From contig JAPFBL010000599.1 of assembly GCA_026182355.1 (NCBI GenBank), positions 204,594 through 268,593 on the forward strand: a stretch of DNA of 64,000 nucleotides, given 5' to 3'. A program made the translations under genes and the position numbers. Source of the DNA: Hermatobates lingyangjiaoensis (lineage: Eukaryota > Arthropoda > Insecta > Hemiptera > Hermatobatidae). Positions 21,744 through 32,414 of this stretch are shown one piece after another. Each line of letters starts with the position of its first letter. Position 1 is the first letter of the stretch. Under the pieces are notes generated by a model. The model was not told the origin of the DNA. It saw only the letters and a list, made by a program, of their open reading frames with translations, and ran no database searches.

Positions 21744-22840
21744 ATGTCTCTGGTACTGTACCTTACAGTATGTCTACAGTTACTGTATTTCATTCAACGT
21801 CTTTTTTCGTACGTCACTGTACGCCTCCAGTTTTTCAACTTTCCTGGTTACTGTACGTCGTTATATTCTCTAGTTACTATAGGTTACTCTACATCTCTGT
21901 TTACTGTATTTTTTTTGTTGTTATTTAAGCGATCCCATTGCCGTTTACCGGCTTTTTGTTTGATCGGTGATTCTACAGATTCTACATTGGCTGTCTTAAA
22001 CTTTACCTAACTCAAGTTCATTTCGATTAGGGATCTTTAACGAGTACCTGACTTCGTACAGGCTCAGGACCAACGGTTTAACATCCTTTTCCGAGGGACC
22101 ACGTGGTTTGATTTATTCACGACGTGACATTTATTCATGATGTGAATATATCGAGGGCCAGATGGGGATGGAACCCCGTACTACCAGCCCAGAGGTGAGT
22201 ATGTTAACCAAAGAGCTAATCTGACACCTCTGTTTACAGTAAATGACTATGTTTCCGGGTTATTTTATTTCACTGAACGTAACTATTTTTGTACTCCACT
22301 GTACGACTCCGATTTTTGAACTCCTCTGGTTACTGTATATCGCTGTACGTCTTTGGTTCTATTTATTTATTAGCCAGTTCCCACCCTTGGCTGTTGGGGC
22401 ATTCAGTGAACAAATAACTCTGGTTCTTTGGTTCTGGTAAGTTACGGTACATCACTATACTTAACTGATTATTTACAGTATCTCGCTACTGGACATCTTT
22501 ACAAACTGTACGTCACTATATATCTGTACTTAACTTTCCTGGACGTCTCTCTTACTGTATACCATTAAGCTCTGGTTAAAGCACGCCAATATATATCTCA
22601 TGTTATTGCACATCTATTCTTACTGTACGTTACTATATATCCCTGGCTACTCTACGTTACTGTACATCTTTGGTTGCAGTACATCAATAAAAGTTTCCAG
22701 TTATTGAGCGTATCTGATTATTTTAAATTATTGGAAACTGTACGTCACTGTACAAATATATTGTACGTCACAAGGACATTGTTAAATGTATCTGTTAGAA
22801 TTATCGCACAAGATTGCAGTTCTAAGCAATGTACAGACAA
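21744..22840 (+). repeat. Degenerate ttactgtacgtcact-type array split by a SINE
   Basis: Many diverged copies of a 20-24 bp phrase (gttactgtacgtcactgtac and variants) cover 21744-21908 and 22228-22840. The SINE at 21909-22227 interrupts the array. Confidence 0.7.
21909..22227 (-). mobile_element. tRNA-derived SINE, copy 3, with target duplication
   Basis: The reverse-strand head at about 22140-22227 has the B box complement (gatggaaccccg) and A box complement (gagctaatctgac). The 3' end is at the left, with a T run and tgccgtttaccggc. Flanks ctctgtttactgta (21895-21908) and ctctgtttacagta (22228-22241) differ at one base and fit a target-site duplication, though the host array is itself repetitive. 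Confidence 0.75.
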
Positions 22841-22871
22841 AACATTATATATATATATATATATATATATA

Positions 22872-23035
22872 GGTGTGTTCTCTAATCGGGGTTCGGTCAA
22901 TTTTCCAGGATAAAAAATTAATCTCTCGTTGCCAACGTTTTGGTTTTTATTTAAAACCCTTTTTCATAGGCTGTATAAAGTATAACCAGTATAAATTTTG
23001 AAACAGGAAAACCAAGTATTACATTAGAAATTATT
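22872..23035 (-). repeat. fam10 arm, partial
   Basis: Next to (TA)n at 22846-22871. Contains ggggttcggtcaattttcca and gttgccaacgttttggtttt, matching the outer and motif parts of the fam10 foldback at 59690-60060. The GAA box is degraded. Confidence 0.6.
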
Positions 23036-23094
23036 TTACAAAGAAAAATAGTCTGTGGATTTCAACAACAACCGTAGTTTGAATGAGCACGTGA

Positions 23095-23200
23095 CCAAAT
23101 TTGTTTCAACTGACCGACTCTCCCAATAAACATTAGTTTTATATATATATATATATAATATATTGAACTGACCGAGCCCCAATAAACTTTAGTACTGTAT
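23095..23200 (+). repeat. Repeat X fragments with (TA)n
   Basis: Two successive ends (actgaccgactctcccaata and actgaccgagccccaataaa, each followed by acttta or atta and TA repeats). Confidence 0.5.
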
Positions 23201-23205
23201 ATATA

Positions 23206-23397
23206 TCAATGAATAAACCACAATGTGAAATGGGAAAACAAGACTAAGATCTTTCAACCGTAACAAGCGGTCTTCGTCAGAGTCAAAAACCCAACAAAGA
23301 CCGCTTGTTACGGATGAAAGATCTTATTGTTGTTTTCCCACTTCACACTGTGGTTTGATCATTGATTGTTATTTCACGTGTTTATGTAAAATCTATA
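23206..23397. repeat. fam1 foldback, copy 7
   Basis: Nearly the same internal structure as the copy at 10936, including the damaged right motif gcttgttacggatgaaag, so the two share a recent source. Confidence 0.85.
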
Positions 23398-23401
23398 TAT
23401 A

Positions 23402-23540
23402 TAGCTTTCACATAAACACGTGAAATTACAAACAATGATCCAACCACAATTCTGACTCTGACGAAGACCGCTTGTTACGGTTGAAAGGTCTTAGTCTTGT
23501 TTTCCCATTTTCATATTGTGGTTTGATCCGTGATAAATAT
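23402..23540. repeat. fam1 foldback, copy 8, short left arm
   Basis: Same deletion of the inner left arm as at 11515 (outer arm joined to ttctgactctgacgaag). The two copies share this derived structure. Confidence 0.8.
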
Positions 23541-23574
23541 ATATAATATATATATATTTATATACATATATATA

Positions 23575-23795
23575 ATAACGATTGACGGCGATGGTCGAAA
23601 TATAGAAGTGAGTTATTCCTGTGTCTATCTGTGTGCTATCTTTTTTAATTGGATCTTTATATATATATATATACTTTAACACAGAGAAAAGAACACAGAA
23701 AGACACTACAGAACTCACTTCGATATTTCGACATCCGTCGTCATCGGGAAGAAGTGCGAAGTATTCGCGTTGAGAAGCAAACTGCTACTCATATA
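23575..23795. repeat. fam5 arms
   Basis: A forward arm at 23580-23640 (ggcgatggtcgaaatataga) and a reverse-facing arm at 23690-23780 (gaactcacttcgatatttcg). TA repeats lie between them. Confidence 0.6.
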
Positions 23796-23829
23796 TATAT
23801 ATATTCATAAAAGTATCGACAGTGGAATG

Positions 23830-24050
23830 GAAACAAAAGCGTAACGTTGGCAATGTGAGTTTAATTTGAACTTGATGAACTGACCGAGTCCCGATATATT
23901 TTAGTTTTGTATATATATATATTATATATTTATATATGCATAAATTCGTATGTTCAAATCACAATAAGAAATGGGAAACAAAGACTGAGCTTGTTAGGGT
24001 TGAATATCTTAATCTTCTTTTCCCATTTCTTATTGTGGTTTGAAATGGCT
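23830..24050. repeat. Repeat X end, (TA)n and degraded fam1 foldback
   Basis: Repeat X ends at about 23905. A small, eroded fam1 foldback (ttcaaatcacaataagaaat; cccatttcttattgtggttt) lies at 23950-24045 without an intact motif. Confidence 0.6.
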
Positions 24051-24204
24051 TCAAATGATTGATTACGTATTACTGAAGTATACGTTGATAAATTCATTGA
24101 CTGTTCCTTTCTAGAAATCCCTAAAAAAGTTATGTTATTAAAAGTATAAAAAAAAATGGTTGCAAAATATTAATTATAATATATATTGTTTTTTTATTAT
24201 TTAA

Positions 24205-24495
24205 ACCAATCTCTTAGTGAGTGATAACGTCAGCCGTTTACCGGCGTGTTGTTTTCTGTGATTCAACATATTTACATTGGAAGTCCTAAATTTTGCCTAA
24301 CTAAAGGGAATTTCGAGTAGGGATCTTTAACATTTACCTGATAACGTACAGACTTGGGGCCCAACAGCTTAGCGTCCTCTCCTAAGGGACGACATACTCG
24401 CGTGGCGTGAATAAATCGAGGGCCAAGTGGGGATTGAACCCCGGACTACCAACCCAGAGGCGAGTACCATAACAATTGAGCTAACATAACTCCTA
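24205..24495 (-). mobile_element. tRNA-derived SINE, copy 4
   Basis: Best-preserved head. On the reverse strand, about 24495 to 24420, the A box reads tagctcaattgttatggtac and the B box ggggttcaatcccc, followed by ggccctcgatttattcacgc. The body runs leftwards and ends at ggtaaacggctgacgttatc, then actcactaagag. The same 3' end is seen at 62000-62030. Confidence 0.85.
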
Positions 24496-25340
24496 AGATT
24501 ATAGCATGACAAATGACTTTAGATTTCAAATTTGGTTTTCTTGAGGATGTAATTCATTAATTAACTACTCCTGATTATAATCCGATGTTAGGCCGAAAAT
24601 ATTTCGGAATGTTTTATTTTAAAATAAATGCATGGAAAACTTAAATCGTTTTCCTTCAAAAAAAAAAAAAAAAAGTGTAAATTTCGAACAATTTTCAGTG
24701 AATCATCAGCTTAGCATAAGCAGCAGTGAATTCTTTGTTCGAAATCCTCAAAAAACTAATTTCGAATTTTAAAAATCAGTTTGATATTGATATATCAAAT
24801 GAGTTTAAAGGTGTTTTAAAAAAACACCTAGTTGATCCTACAATTTAACAAATATTTGAATAACGATGGAGTAGTTTTTTTTTTGTTTGGAGAATACCCA
24901 ATGAGTGTAGCTCAAATTAACCTTATAATTTACAAAGAGAATAGTAAGAAGTTTAAACAGAAATATTTCATGCTAAATTGCCTTGCAAATAGGTCTGTAG
25001 AGAAACTTTTCTTTTTTTTTCTTACAAAATCAAATTATAATAATAATATGTAGTTGAAAGGAGGGTTTTTTTTATTTTTTTTTTGAAGGTTCAAACAGGC
25101 AGGTACTTAGGTTTTTGTATAGAGCAGGTGATTAAAGCAAGTGTTCCTAACTTCCCGTCTTTTATGCTAATCTATTGAAAATGTATCTACCTGAGATGTG
25201 GGTAAAGAACAAGCATGGCTTCGCAACAAAATACCAACTTTTATAGATTCTAGAGTAATCTATAGATGATTTTTACATCAACAAATAGACATTCTGTATT
25301 GGAAGATTTCATAAATATAAAATTTAGTATGATTTTAAAA
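24496..25340. other. Spacer, nothing recognised
   Basis: AT-rich with an A-run at 24658 and T-runs at 25010 and 25070. No coding signal. Confidence 0.5.
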
Positions 25341-25520
25341 CAAGGCTTTTTCAAACACTTAGTGTTCTTCTTCATTCAGTGTTCTTCACATCTCTACTCT
25401 TAAGAGTCAATCTACAATGAGTTAGGAAGTATTCCTTCTTCTAAGCCCTTTGACTCTTAAGAGTCCAGATGTAAAACTGAAGAAAAAAACTAAGTGTTCG
25501 AAATGCCTTGTTACTTTTCA
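25341..25520. repeat. fam6 foldback, degraded
   Basis: The left arm has caaggctttttcaaacactt and agtgttcttcttca; the right arm has gaagaaaaaaactaagtgtt then cgaaatgccttgtta. Arms match over about 60 bp with several changes. Confidence 0.65.
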
Positions 25521-26059
25521 TATTAAACTTGTTTTTGTGTGAAAACAAAATTTTTGAAATTCCCAAATATGAGTAAATACTACACTATAATAGATTGCAC
25601 AGGTAATAATCATTCCGTTTTACTTTGCATACTATAGTTTAAAGAGTCATTCAAATAATTCTGAACGATTTCAACATCAGTATGCATAACGCAATATATT
25701 TAGCTTTTAAATACACTTTTACTAAATTTGTAGAATTAATAACACTCAGATATTTTTCTAAATATAATCTATAAATCAGACAGAAGTAGATATAATTTTG
25801 ACTGAAAAGTTTAAGTAATTTATGTGAGAATTCAAAATAAATCCCCCCCCCTCATCACTAACTGACTCTTTCTTTCCTCCCCCCACTCCTTTCTCTCACT
25901 CCCATCTCGCCCCCTCACACATCTCTCTGTTCATTACCAATAGTTTATGAATATAGTTACATTTTCTACTATAACCTCTTTTCTACTATCTCTCTACAAT
26001 CAATTTATACTCTCTCTCTCTCTCTCTCTCTCTTCTCTATATAATAATATATATAATAA
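25521..26059. other. Spacer with C-rich and (CT)n tracts
   Basis: C/T-rich stretch at 25840-25930 and (CT)n at 26010-26036, then (TA)-rich DNA bordering the PLE relic. Confidence 0.5.
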
Positions 26060-26377
26060 TATAAAAATTTAAAAAAAGAACACATAGAAAGGAAACCACT
26101 GAACTCACTACTATATTTCGATGTCCTCGTCTTCAGGAAAAGAAGTGAATCGCTCCAAAGGCTGATAACGACTGACTTGGCTTCGAATGAAGCACTCAAA
26201 CAGTGTAGCCAACTTTGGAGGAAAGGTAGAAGGGAAGAAAAGAAATAAAAGCCAAATAAAAATTAAAAAAAGAAAACATTTAACTAAAATAAAATTAAAA
26301 GCTGATAACGACTTTAAAAAAAAAAAAAAAATCAACGATTGAGGTTAAGCCCAGGAGCCGATTTACCGCCCAGAAGA
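26060..26377 (-). mobile_element. PLE 3' non-coding region
   Basis: Follows the endonuclease relic on the reverse strand. The end of the protein frame (fwavnrllglt-like, in a shifted frame) lies at about 26345-26377. The AT-rich tail then leads to a fam5-type motif at 26106-26147 and on to (TA)/(CT) repeats. Confidence 0.6.
26106..26147 (-). ncRNA. Hammerhead-like motif downstream of PLE endonuclease
   Basis: Reverse strand: outer stem CACT/AGTG, box CTGAAGA (26130-26136), a weak hairpin, GAA (26117-26119), palindrome ATAT and A. Its place 3' of the PLE coding relic ties the motif class to PLE terminal sequence. Confidence 0.5.
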
Positions 26378-26960
26378 CTAATAAGTGCTTCTTCTGAAGC
26401 TCTCAAGTAACTTTCGAATAAGTTGATCAATTGCTTCGGACCTTACACGGAAACAGTCTTTAAAACTGAATCCGTGGAATGGCATGAGTAGCAACGGGAA
26501 GGTCACTGGTTGGCCAACGGATGACCTGTGATTATTCATACGCAGGCTTAGCTTGGTGGAGCCAAACCCCACTTAAAAAGAATCACACTGGGTGCAATCA
26601 AACGGTAAACGCATTACCAGAGGACAAGAGGTCTTGTGAGAGATAGGGTAGGTGCGTTTACTATGGAAGGAGGTAAAAGAAGGAACAGGATTGATGATAG
26701 GACAAGTTAGACATCCACGACGTCCGCATTGAACCATAACCAGCAGTTTTTGGAGGCTTAGGAGAAGAGATGTGAGAGAAGATAGATTGAAGATTAGCAG
26801 GTTTGCGATAGGAATGGAAGGTGGCTCACTAAAGACTGAAGAATTACAGGTGGAAGAAGAAAGTATAGGGAAAAACTCCCTGACAACTGCACCCACCTAT
26901 GAGCACCAGGAAAATAAGTGGTGATGAGGAAATTAGAGTCACTGCGATCCCTCCTAGGAC
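26378..26960 (-). pseudogene. PLE relic: C-terminal linker and GIY-YIG endonuclease
   Basis: Reverse strand. The N-terminal end reads NFLITTYFPGAHR in one frame. After a frameshift comes VVREFFPILSSS, then FSEPPSIPIANL, a CGRRGCLTCP cysteine cluster, FTSFHSKRTYPI and CTQCDSF. This order (TTYxP, P-x-x-P, C-x4-C-x2-C, typi, C-x2-C) is that of the region between reverse transcriptase and endonuclease in Penelope-like proteins. A TAA (26573-26575) sits where the conserved Tyr of the endonuclease YVG motif is expected. The same frame then resumes as VGFGSTKLSLRMNNHRSS, the R-x3-H part of the GIY-YIG domain. A second shift precedes the last residues. No reverse transcriptase catalytic motifs are visible upstream. 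It cannot encode a functional protein. Confidence 0.8.
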
Positions 26961-26999
26961 CTGAATTATGATGAACGTCTGCAGGGACTATACGGTTGT

Positions 27000-27205
27000 T
27001 ATATTATATATGTTATATATATTAGATATATATAATATATATATTATGTAATAATATATATATTATATGTTCTATATATATATACGTCTCCGTTCCTTCA
27101 TTCTTTCTCCTTTTATTTTCTTTCTTTCTACTCTCCTGAAGACGACAAGACGCCGAAATTACAGAGATTCGTGTGTGTTCGTTCTTTTTCTTATGTTCTG
27201 TATCT
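27000..27205. repeat. (TA)n and a forward hammerhead-like arm
   Basis: TA-rich at 27000-27085, then tctactctcctgaagacgac followed by aagacgccgaaattacagag. Box and GAA are present; stem I ctct/agag is plausible. Family membership uncertain (nearest fam5). TA again at 27215-27243. Confidence 0.5.
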
Positions 27206-27244
27206 GTAACTTTAATTATATATATATTATATATATATATATAC

Positions 27245-27600
27245 ATGATTGTTATACACGACTAAATATTGTCGGTCAATGATCTTCTTCTCCAACTTTT
27301 CAAGTTTGCGAAAAATTAATTTTTCGTTGTGAGAACAACGGTTCAGGGAATGAATTCTTCTTGTCGACGCGTTTCGACTGTCTGCTGCAGGCATTTTCAA
27401 GACACAAAACAGGTGAGTTACGGGTCTCCTTATATAGCTGAGAGTCAAGGGGGTGAGCGCTGATTGTCACCCCCCCTGACTCTCGGTTTCTGTCTTACGA
27501 TGAGAAGAAGATCATCGACCGACAATATTCAGTCGTGTATAACCGATTATGTATAAAAGAAGGACTGCTACCGAAGTACACTTTAATATATTTATATATA
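27245..27600. repeat. fam13 foldback with PLE N-terminal pieces
   Basis: The left arm on the reverse strand encodes LEKLEKKIIDRQYLVVYNN ending at (TA)n. The right arm on the forward strand encodes KKIIDRQYSVVYNRLCIKEG then LLPKYT before (TA)n at 27585-27615. This is the PLE N-terminal pattern (basic helix, C-x3-x-LLP-x-YT). The centre, around 27440-27490, has gagagtcaagggggtga and its complement. Only the left arm keeps the motif. Confidence 0.7.
27362..27404 (-). ncRNA. Hammerhead-like motif, fam13
   Basis: Reverse strand: TGTC (27401-27404) pairs with GACA (27362-27365). The box TTGAAAA is degraded. GAA (27373-27375) is followed by palindrome ACGCGT and C. Confidence 0.45.
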
Positions 27601-27615
27601 TATATATATATATAT

Positions 27616-27800
27616 TGTTCCCCAAACATCCCTTTCTGGACATTAGTCCTTTCCTGTGCTTTCACCCTTTTAAAATACCACCCTTCCCCCCCCCACTCTT
27701 CTCAACCCCTCACCAGATGTTTTCTGCATCTAGTGTTCAGTTGGTTTTTGACTCTGACGAGGACACTCAAAAGCGTTTAGTTTTCCATTTTCTTTTTTAA
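27616..27800 (+). repeat. fam1 long internal variant
   Basis: Contains cccactcttctcaacccctc, accagatgttttctgcatct and tttttgactctgacgaggac. The same upstream sequence appears inverted in the centre of the fam1 copy at 36315. It therefore shows the native sequence 5' of the fam1 motif. Confidence 0.6.
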
Positions 27801-27924
27801 CTAGGTTTTGTCTGATTTTCTAGCTTATAATATCATATCATATCATATGCACTATACGATGCCATTTTCTCTTGATATCGTTATATGCATAATAGAAGCA
27901 TTTTTTATTATAAATCTTAATTTA

Positions 27925-28090
27925 TAAAATAGGTAAATTCTTACCTTACTACCATAACAAGTTACTATAATTATTTTAAGTTATGTTGCTGCCATAAGTT
28001 GTTACTTATAGGTACTTTCAGGTAAGTATGTACCATACTTACAGTTACTTACTTACCACCTCACAAATAGATGCACAATAATAATTGGTT
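27925..28090 (+). repeat. Repeat Z, short form
   Basis: Blocks ttcttaccttactaccat, ggtactttcaggtaagtatg and taccatacttacagttactt match 31190-31660, where the middle has expanded. Confidence 0.75.
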
Positions 28091-28488
28091 TACGCCACTT
28101 CTAGTAATATATTTCGATGTTGTACTTACCAGGCGAGAGGTTGTACGTTAACAAGGAAAGCCTGAATAGAGTGTAGTTTAGGAGCTTTGTTGATAAGCAA
28201 CTTAGCATACAGTGCTGTTTAATAACACGGCAATATTAGCTAATATCTTGAAGTGTGTATAAATAGAAAAGAAACTGTGATTGTGACACGCAAACACCAC
28301 CTGGATTATAGTAATTATATGATTAGGTCTTGTGATAACACCGTAACAGTGGTCCTTTCGTTAAAGCTTAAATACGGAATTAAAAAAGAGAAATTCCAAA
28401 GAATTATAGTATATTCCAAAAAAATATATTCTCTATGTACGTTACGTATTGTTTAAAACCGAGTTGTTGTTATCGTTTTACAAAAAGA
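28091..28488. other. Spacer, nothing recognised
   Basis: No repeat or coding signal recognised. Confidence 0.45.
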
Positions 28489-28562
28489 GGTTTTGATAAG
28501 GTTTTGATCTTGATGAGGTTTTGATTTTGATAAGGTTTTGATTTTGATGAGGTTTTGAGTCA
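28489..28562 (+). repeat. Short tandem array of gatgaggttttgatttt
   Basis: About four units of aggttttgat plus (c/t)ttgat(a/g)a, period about 18-23 bp. Confidence 0.75.
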
Positions 28563-28734
28563 TACCTCATCATACGAAATTAATTCGTTAGTAAGCAGTT
28601 TCGTGATTTTGTCGTAAAATGAATCGCTAACAAGATGTAACTAGGCTAATACGTTCCAAACCTAACCTCAAAATACGCTTTATAAATCAAAATAACTAAT
28701 ACATGCAACAATCAATATAATAAGACGATTTGAA

Positions 28735-28850
28735 TACAACACGTAGAAAAAAACACTCAATTCACTTCGATATTTCGACTAAGTCATCATCAAAAGAAGG
28801 GGAAGAAGAAGAAGATGATGAGTTGTACTTGGCCAGCAAATAGCAACTCA
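28735..28850 (-). repeat. fam5 arm
   Basis: Reverse-facing: actcaattcacttcgatatt then tcgactaagtcatcatca. The GAC hairpin is altered. Confidence 0.55.
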
Positions 28851-29828
28851 TTCAATATAATAATTGTTATACATATTATAATTGTAATAAGCATAGTGAT
28901 AAATTATAAATTAGTAATAGCTAATAAGATGTAAAGTTATTTAACTATAGGTTTGAGCGATTGGTTCAGTGAACGGGAGGATATGTGAACAGAAGACAAC
29001 ACAAAGTTTCCTAACCGCAAAACATACACACATGTACTGTACGAAGAAACACTCACAACTTACTATAAACTTTAATTATAATTACGAAGTGCATACAATT
29101 TTTTTTTTTAACTTGTTAGAACTTTTTTTCATCTTCATAACTTTTTCACTTGTTTTTAATTTTATATTTTTATATTTTTTTTTTTGCTTTTATTTGTAAG
29201 TTGTTTTAACTGCTATCGTTTGAGATAACTTCCTCTTTTGTCGGAAGGAATTCCCTGATCATACTGGTGGGTAGAGGTTGACAAATGCGATAACAATTAG
29301 AAAGAGCCACTCTGAAACAAGATAAAACAAAGCTATTTGTATTATAAAAAAAATCGACCCGAGTTAATAGGAAAATGCCAAGAGAAAAAACACTTTATAT
29401 TAGAGTTTGTTTACATCTAATAGCTGAAGAAACCATATAATATAAAAACCATTAATAATAAATCATAATTATTTAAAATAAAGGTTTAAGAAAGCTAAAT
29501 AAAACTATGTAAACAAAACAGAGAAGGATTAGCAATACAGCTGGAATTTAAAGTCAGGCTTGCCACCCTAACTCTTCCCAATCTCATTCTTAATATCCCT
29601 TCAACATACTCGTAGTAATTAGGTTGGATAACCTGAATTGTATCCCTTTCATTTCTTTATTTCAGTGAGGTAGATTTGCTCCTAGTTTTAGTTTCATTCC
29701 TTAATTCTTCTTTTTATATATTGTTAATCTAATATTTTGTTTACTTATTTCTTTATTTTCAATTCGTTTTTTAAACAAACGTTTAATTGTCTTTTAATTT
29801 TTGTTGTTATATATTTTCTGTTCGAGTC
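28851..29828. other. Spacer, nothing recognised
   Basis: About 1 kb of AT-rich sequence. A 76-residue frame at 28969 is low in complexity after its first third. Confidence 0.5.
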
Positions 29829-29867
29829 TGTGTATATATACAATATATATATATATTATATATATAT

Positions 29868-29960
29868 ATGATCAAACCACAATAAGAAATGGGAAAACAA
29901 GACTAAGATCTTTCAACCGTAACAAGCGGTCTTCGTCAGAGTCAAAAACCCAAAAACACT
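29868..29960 (-). repeat. fam1 single arm
   Basis: One reverse-facing arm with an intact motif (gactaagatctttcaaccgt to cgtcagagtc), between (TA)n at 29830-29866 and 29961-29968. Confidence 0.85.
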
Positions 29961-29964
29961 TATA

Positions 29965-30165
29965 TATATAGTTCAATATAGACAAAGAAGAAGAAGGGTC
30001 TCCAACCGTCTCTGAACCAGTGCGCTTGGTTTCCCTCTCTTATCTCTCCTGAAGACAGTTCAAACCGAAAATTAGAGACTGTAAGTGTGTTCTTTTGATT
30101 TCTCTATGTTTCTTTGTCTATATTGAACTATTTTTGTCCGTTTTGGATCGTATTTCCAACGAAAA
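29965..30165. repeat. fam2 foldback, left arm reduced
   Basis: The left outer arm gttcaatatagacaaagaag joins directly to the centre. The right arm is full, with tctcctgaagacagttcaaa (one hairpin change). Confidence 0.8.
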
Positions 30166-30199
30166 AGTATATATATATATTATATATATATATATATAT

Positions 30200-30520
30200 A
30201 AATGATCAAACCACAATATGAAATAAAGAAAAAAAGACTAAGATCTTTCAACCGTAACAACCGGTCTTCGTCAGAGGCAAAAAAACCGCAGAGAGTTGAA
30301 TTCTTCTCTAAGAGATTTGGAAAATGTATCCAAGAAATTGATTAAGAAAAAATTTGGTAGAAAATAAAACCCAGCTCGAAGACCGCTGAGTTTCTGAAAA
30401 TCAAATGGAACAACTGACGAAGACCACTTGTTACGGTTGAAAGATCTTAATCTGTTTTTCCCATTTCATATTGTGCTTTGATCATTTATCGTTATTTCAC
30501 GTATTTATGTGAAATCTTGT
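30200..30520. repeat. fam1 foldback with unique 125-bp centre
   Basis: The left motif is intact except for cgg instead of gcgg. The centre (30280-30410) is unrelated to other copies and reads partly as coding (for example KRFGKCIQEIDXEKIW) without recognisable family. The right arm has lost CTG in its box (aactgacgaagaccactt). Confidence 0.75.
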
Positions 30521-30659
30521 ATATATATATACTTATTTGGTGTTTTTTGAATGCAAAGTCTTTGTCCTCAAAAAACTTACCAAATACTGTGTGTTAAATG
30601 AAGAGATACAAAAAAATAGATTATAATATTATAAATATTCTCTAAATAATTGATAAAAG

Positions 30660-30735
30660 TATGGACCGTGAAGTAAAAACGAAATAAAAGTTTATCAGGA
30701 CTCGGTCAGTTCTTCAAGTTCAAATTAAACTCTGA
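30660..30735 (-). repeat. Repeat X, inverted
   Basis: Complement of the X end: aaagtttatcaggactcggt then cagttcttcaagttcaaatt. Confidence 0.6.
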
Positions 30736-31189
30736 TTCCTCATTTTAAATCTTTTTAATGAAAAGTTTAAAATTTTTAAAAAAAAAACTGTAAAATTGAT
30801 AATATTACAAAAAAAAAAAAAATTTATGGATTTAGCCAATTCTATTTGATTCACTGGGAACTTTTCAATCAAAGTATTTTATTTTAAATAAATATTTTAA
30901 AAAAAAAACCTTTTGGATTTCACCAACACTCAGGTTTGATTTAACCTCTTACCTTCTCAACCACCTTATTCCATATTTTAAGCCCTGCAGTATAACGACT
31001 CGATTTAGAAGTGGTCTATTCTACCCCTCTCCCTCGATTTTTTTTTAAGGATTAAAAATTTAATTTAGATAAGGAGTTGGGACTACCCCATTCCCCAATT
31101 TATTTCTTGGGATAATAAAATAACTTTAAATTTAAATAAAGAAAATAAATTTTTTTATCTTTAAAATTTATTTTAAAAATCTTAAGTTA
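30736..31189. other. AT-rich spacer, nothing recognised
   Basis: A-runs at 30778, 30812 and 30900. No signal. Confidence 0.5.
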
Positions 31190-31660
31190 TATAATAGGTA
31201 ATGTTTCTTACCTTACTACCATGACTTGTTATTTACGGTACTTATAGGTACTTTCAGGTAAGTAGGTACCATACTTACAGTTACTTACTTACCTCACAAC
31301 AAGTACCATAAGGTACCCAAGTACCTCACAAGTACCATATCCCACAAGTTGTTATTAGGGTACTTGTAGGTACTTTCAGGTAAGTAAGTACCATACTTAC
31401 AGTTACTTACTTACTTACCTCACGACAAGTACCTCACAAGTACCATACCCTACAAGTTGTTATTATAGTACTTGTAGGTACTTTCAAGTAAGTAAGTACC
31501 ATACTTACAGTTACTTACTTACCTCACGACAAGTACCATGAGTTACCCAAGTACCTCACAAGTACCATACCCCTTAAGTTGTTACTTACGGTACTTGTAG
31601 GTACTTTCAGGTAAGTAAGTACGTACTATACTTACCTCCCCACAGACAGAGGCACAATAA
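31190..31660 (+). repeat. Repeat Z, expanded form
   Basis: The internal block (ggtactttcaggtaagtaag; taccatacttacagttactt; acctcacaacaagtaccat) is repeated about four times at a 110-120 bp period, inside flanks identical in order to 27925-28090. Confidence 0.8.
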
Positions 31661-32414
31661 TTCAACAGTCCAAATTATAGTAAAAGAGTGTCAGAGTTAA
31701 AGTAAATTAAACCGTATTGCGTATATATAATGAAGGTAAACAGGTAGTTCTAAGTGAATATAAATTGACCATAACGTCATATACAGGACATAGAACATGA
31801 AGCCAGTCGAAAATGTACTAAAAAAGTTTCAGAATTATTTTTAATTTAACAAGATCGTTATTGATACGATATATTAACAAGTTTTATCAATTATATTTTG
31901 CAGACTGTCAGCTATAGACGTTAATAATAGTTTATTCAAAGTAGACTCAGTATTAACCAGATCAATAAAATAATTCCGAGGGTTTATATCATCTGACAGC
32001 TAAGAGTTTTCTCATTTGTTTCTGACTTTCTCTGTTTATTCTTTCATCGGAAATTTCTTTATTTTCCAGTTTGTTTTTATTTTTTTTTTTGTAATTTAAA
32101 ATACATGTTGAACTTCTTCCTTAGTTCTACAGTGTATCCCCGCGTTATCAAACATACAACCCTTGTAATTCAAATGTTACTTTGACATTGATAAATTATT
32201 TGGCTTGAAAGATCTTTGCATCTTACTATGAAGGTATTATAATACTTTAGGCTAATGGGTAGATCAGTACCCATCAGGCTATGCATTTCTTCTCTTCATG
32301 GCGACGGATGTCGAAATAGCGATGTGAAGTTTGTCTGTAGCTGTGTACTTCTTTTTATGTCATGGTGTTTGTTAATAGTCTGATAAGATCATCTATCTAT
32401 TTGATTTAATGTCT
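31661..32414. other. Spacer with a fam5-like trace
   Basis: Unassigned except 32285-32350, where ttcatggcgacggatgtcga then aatagcgatgtgaag resembles a fam5 arm with a lost CTGA box. Confidence 0.45.

Noticed and set aside
24420..24495. Functional tRNA gene on the reverse strand
   Set aside because: Both promoter boxes are present but acceptor and anticodon arms do not pair, and the sequence continues into a SINE body.
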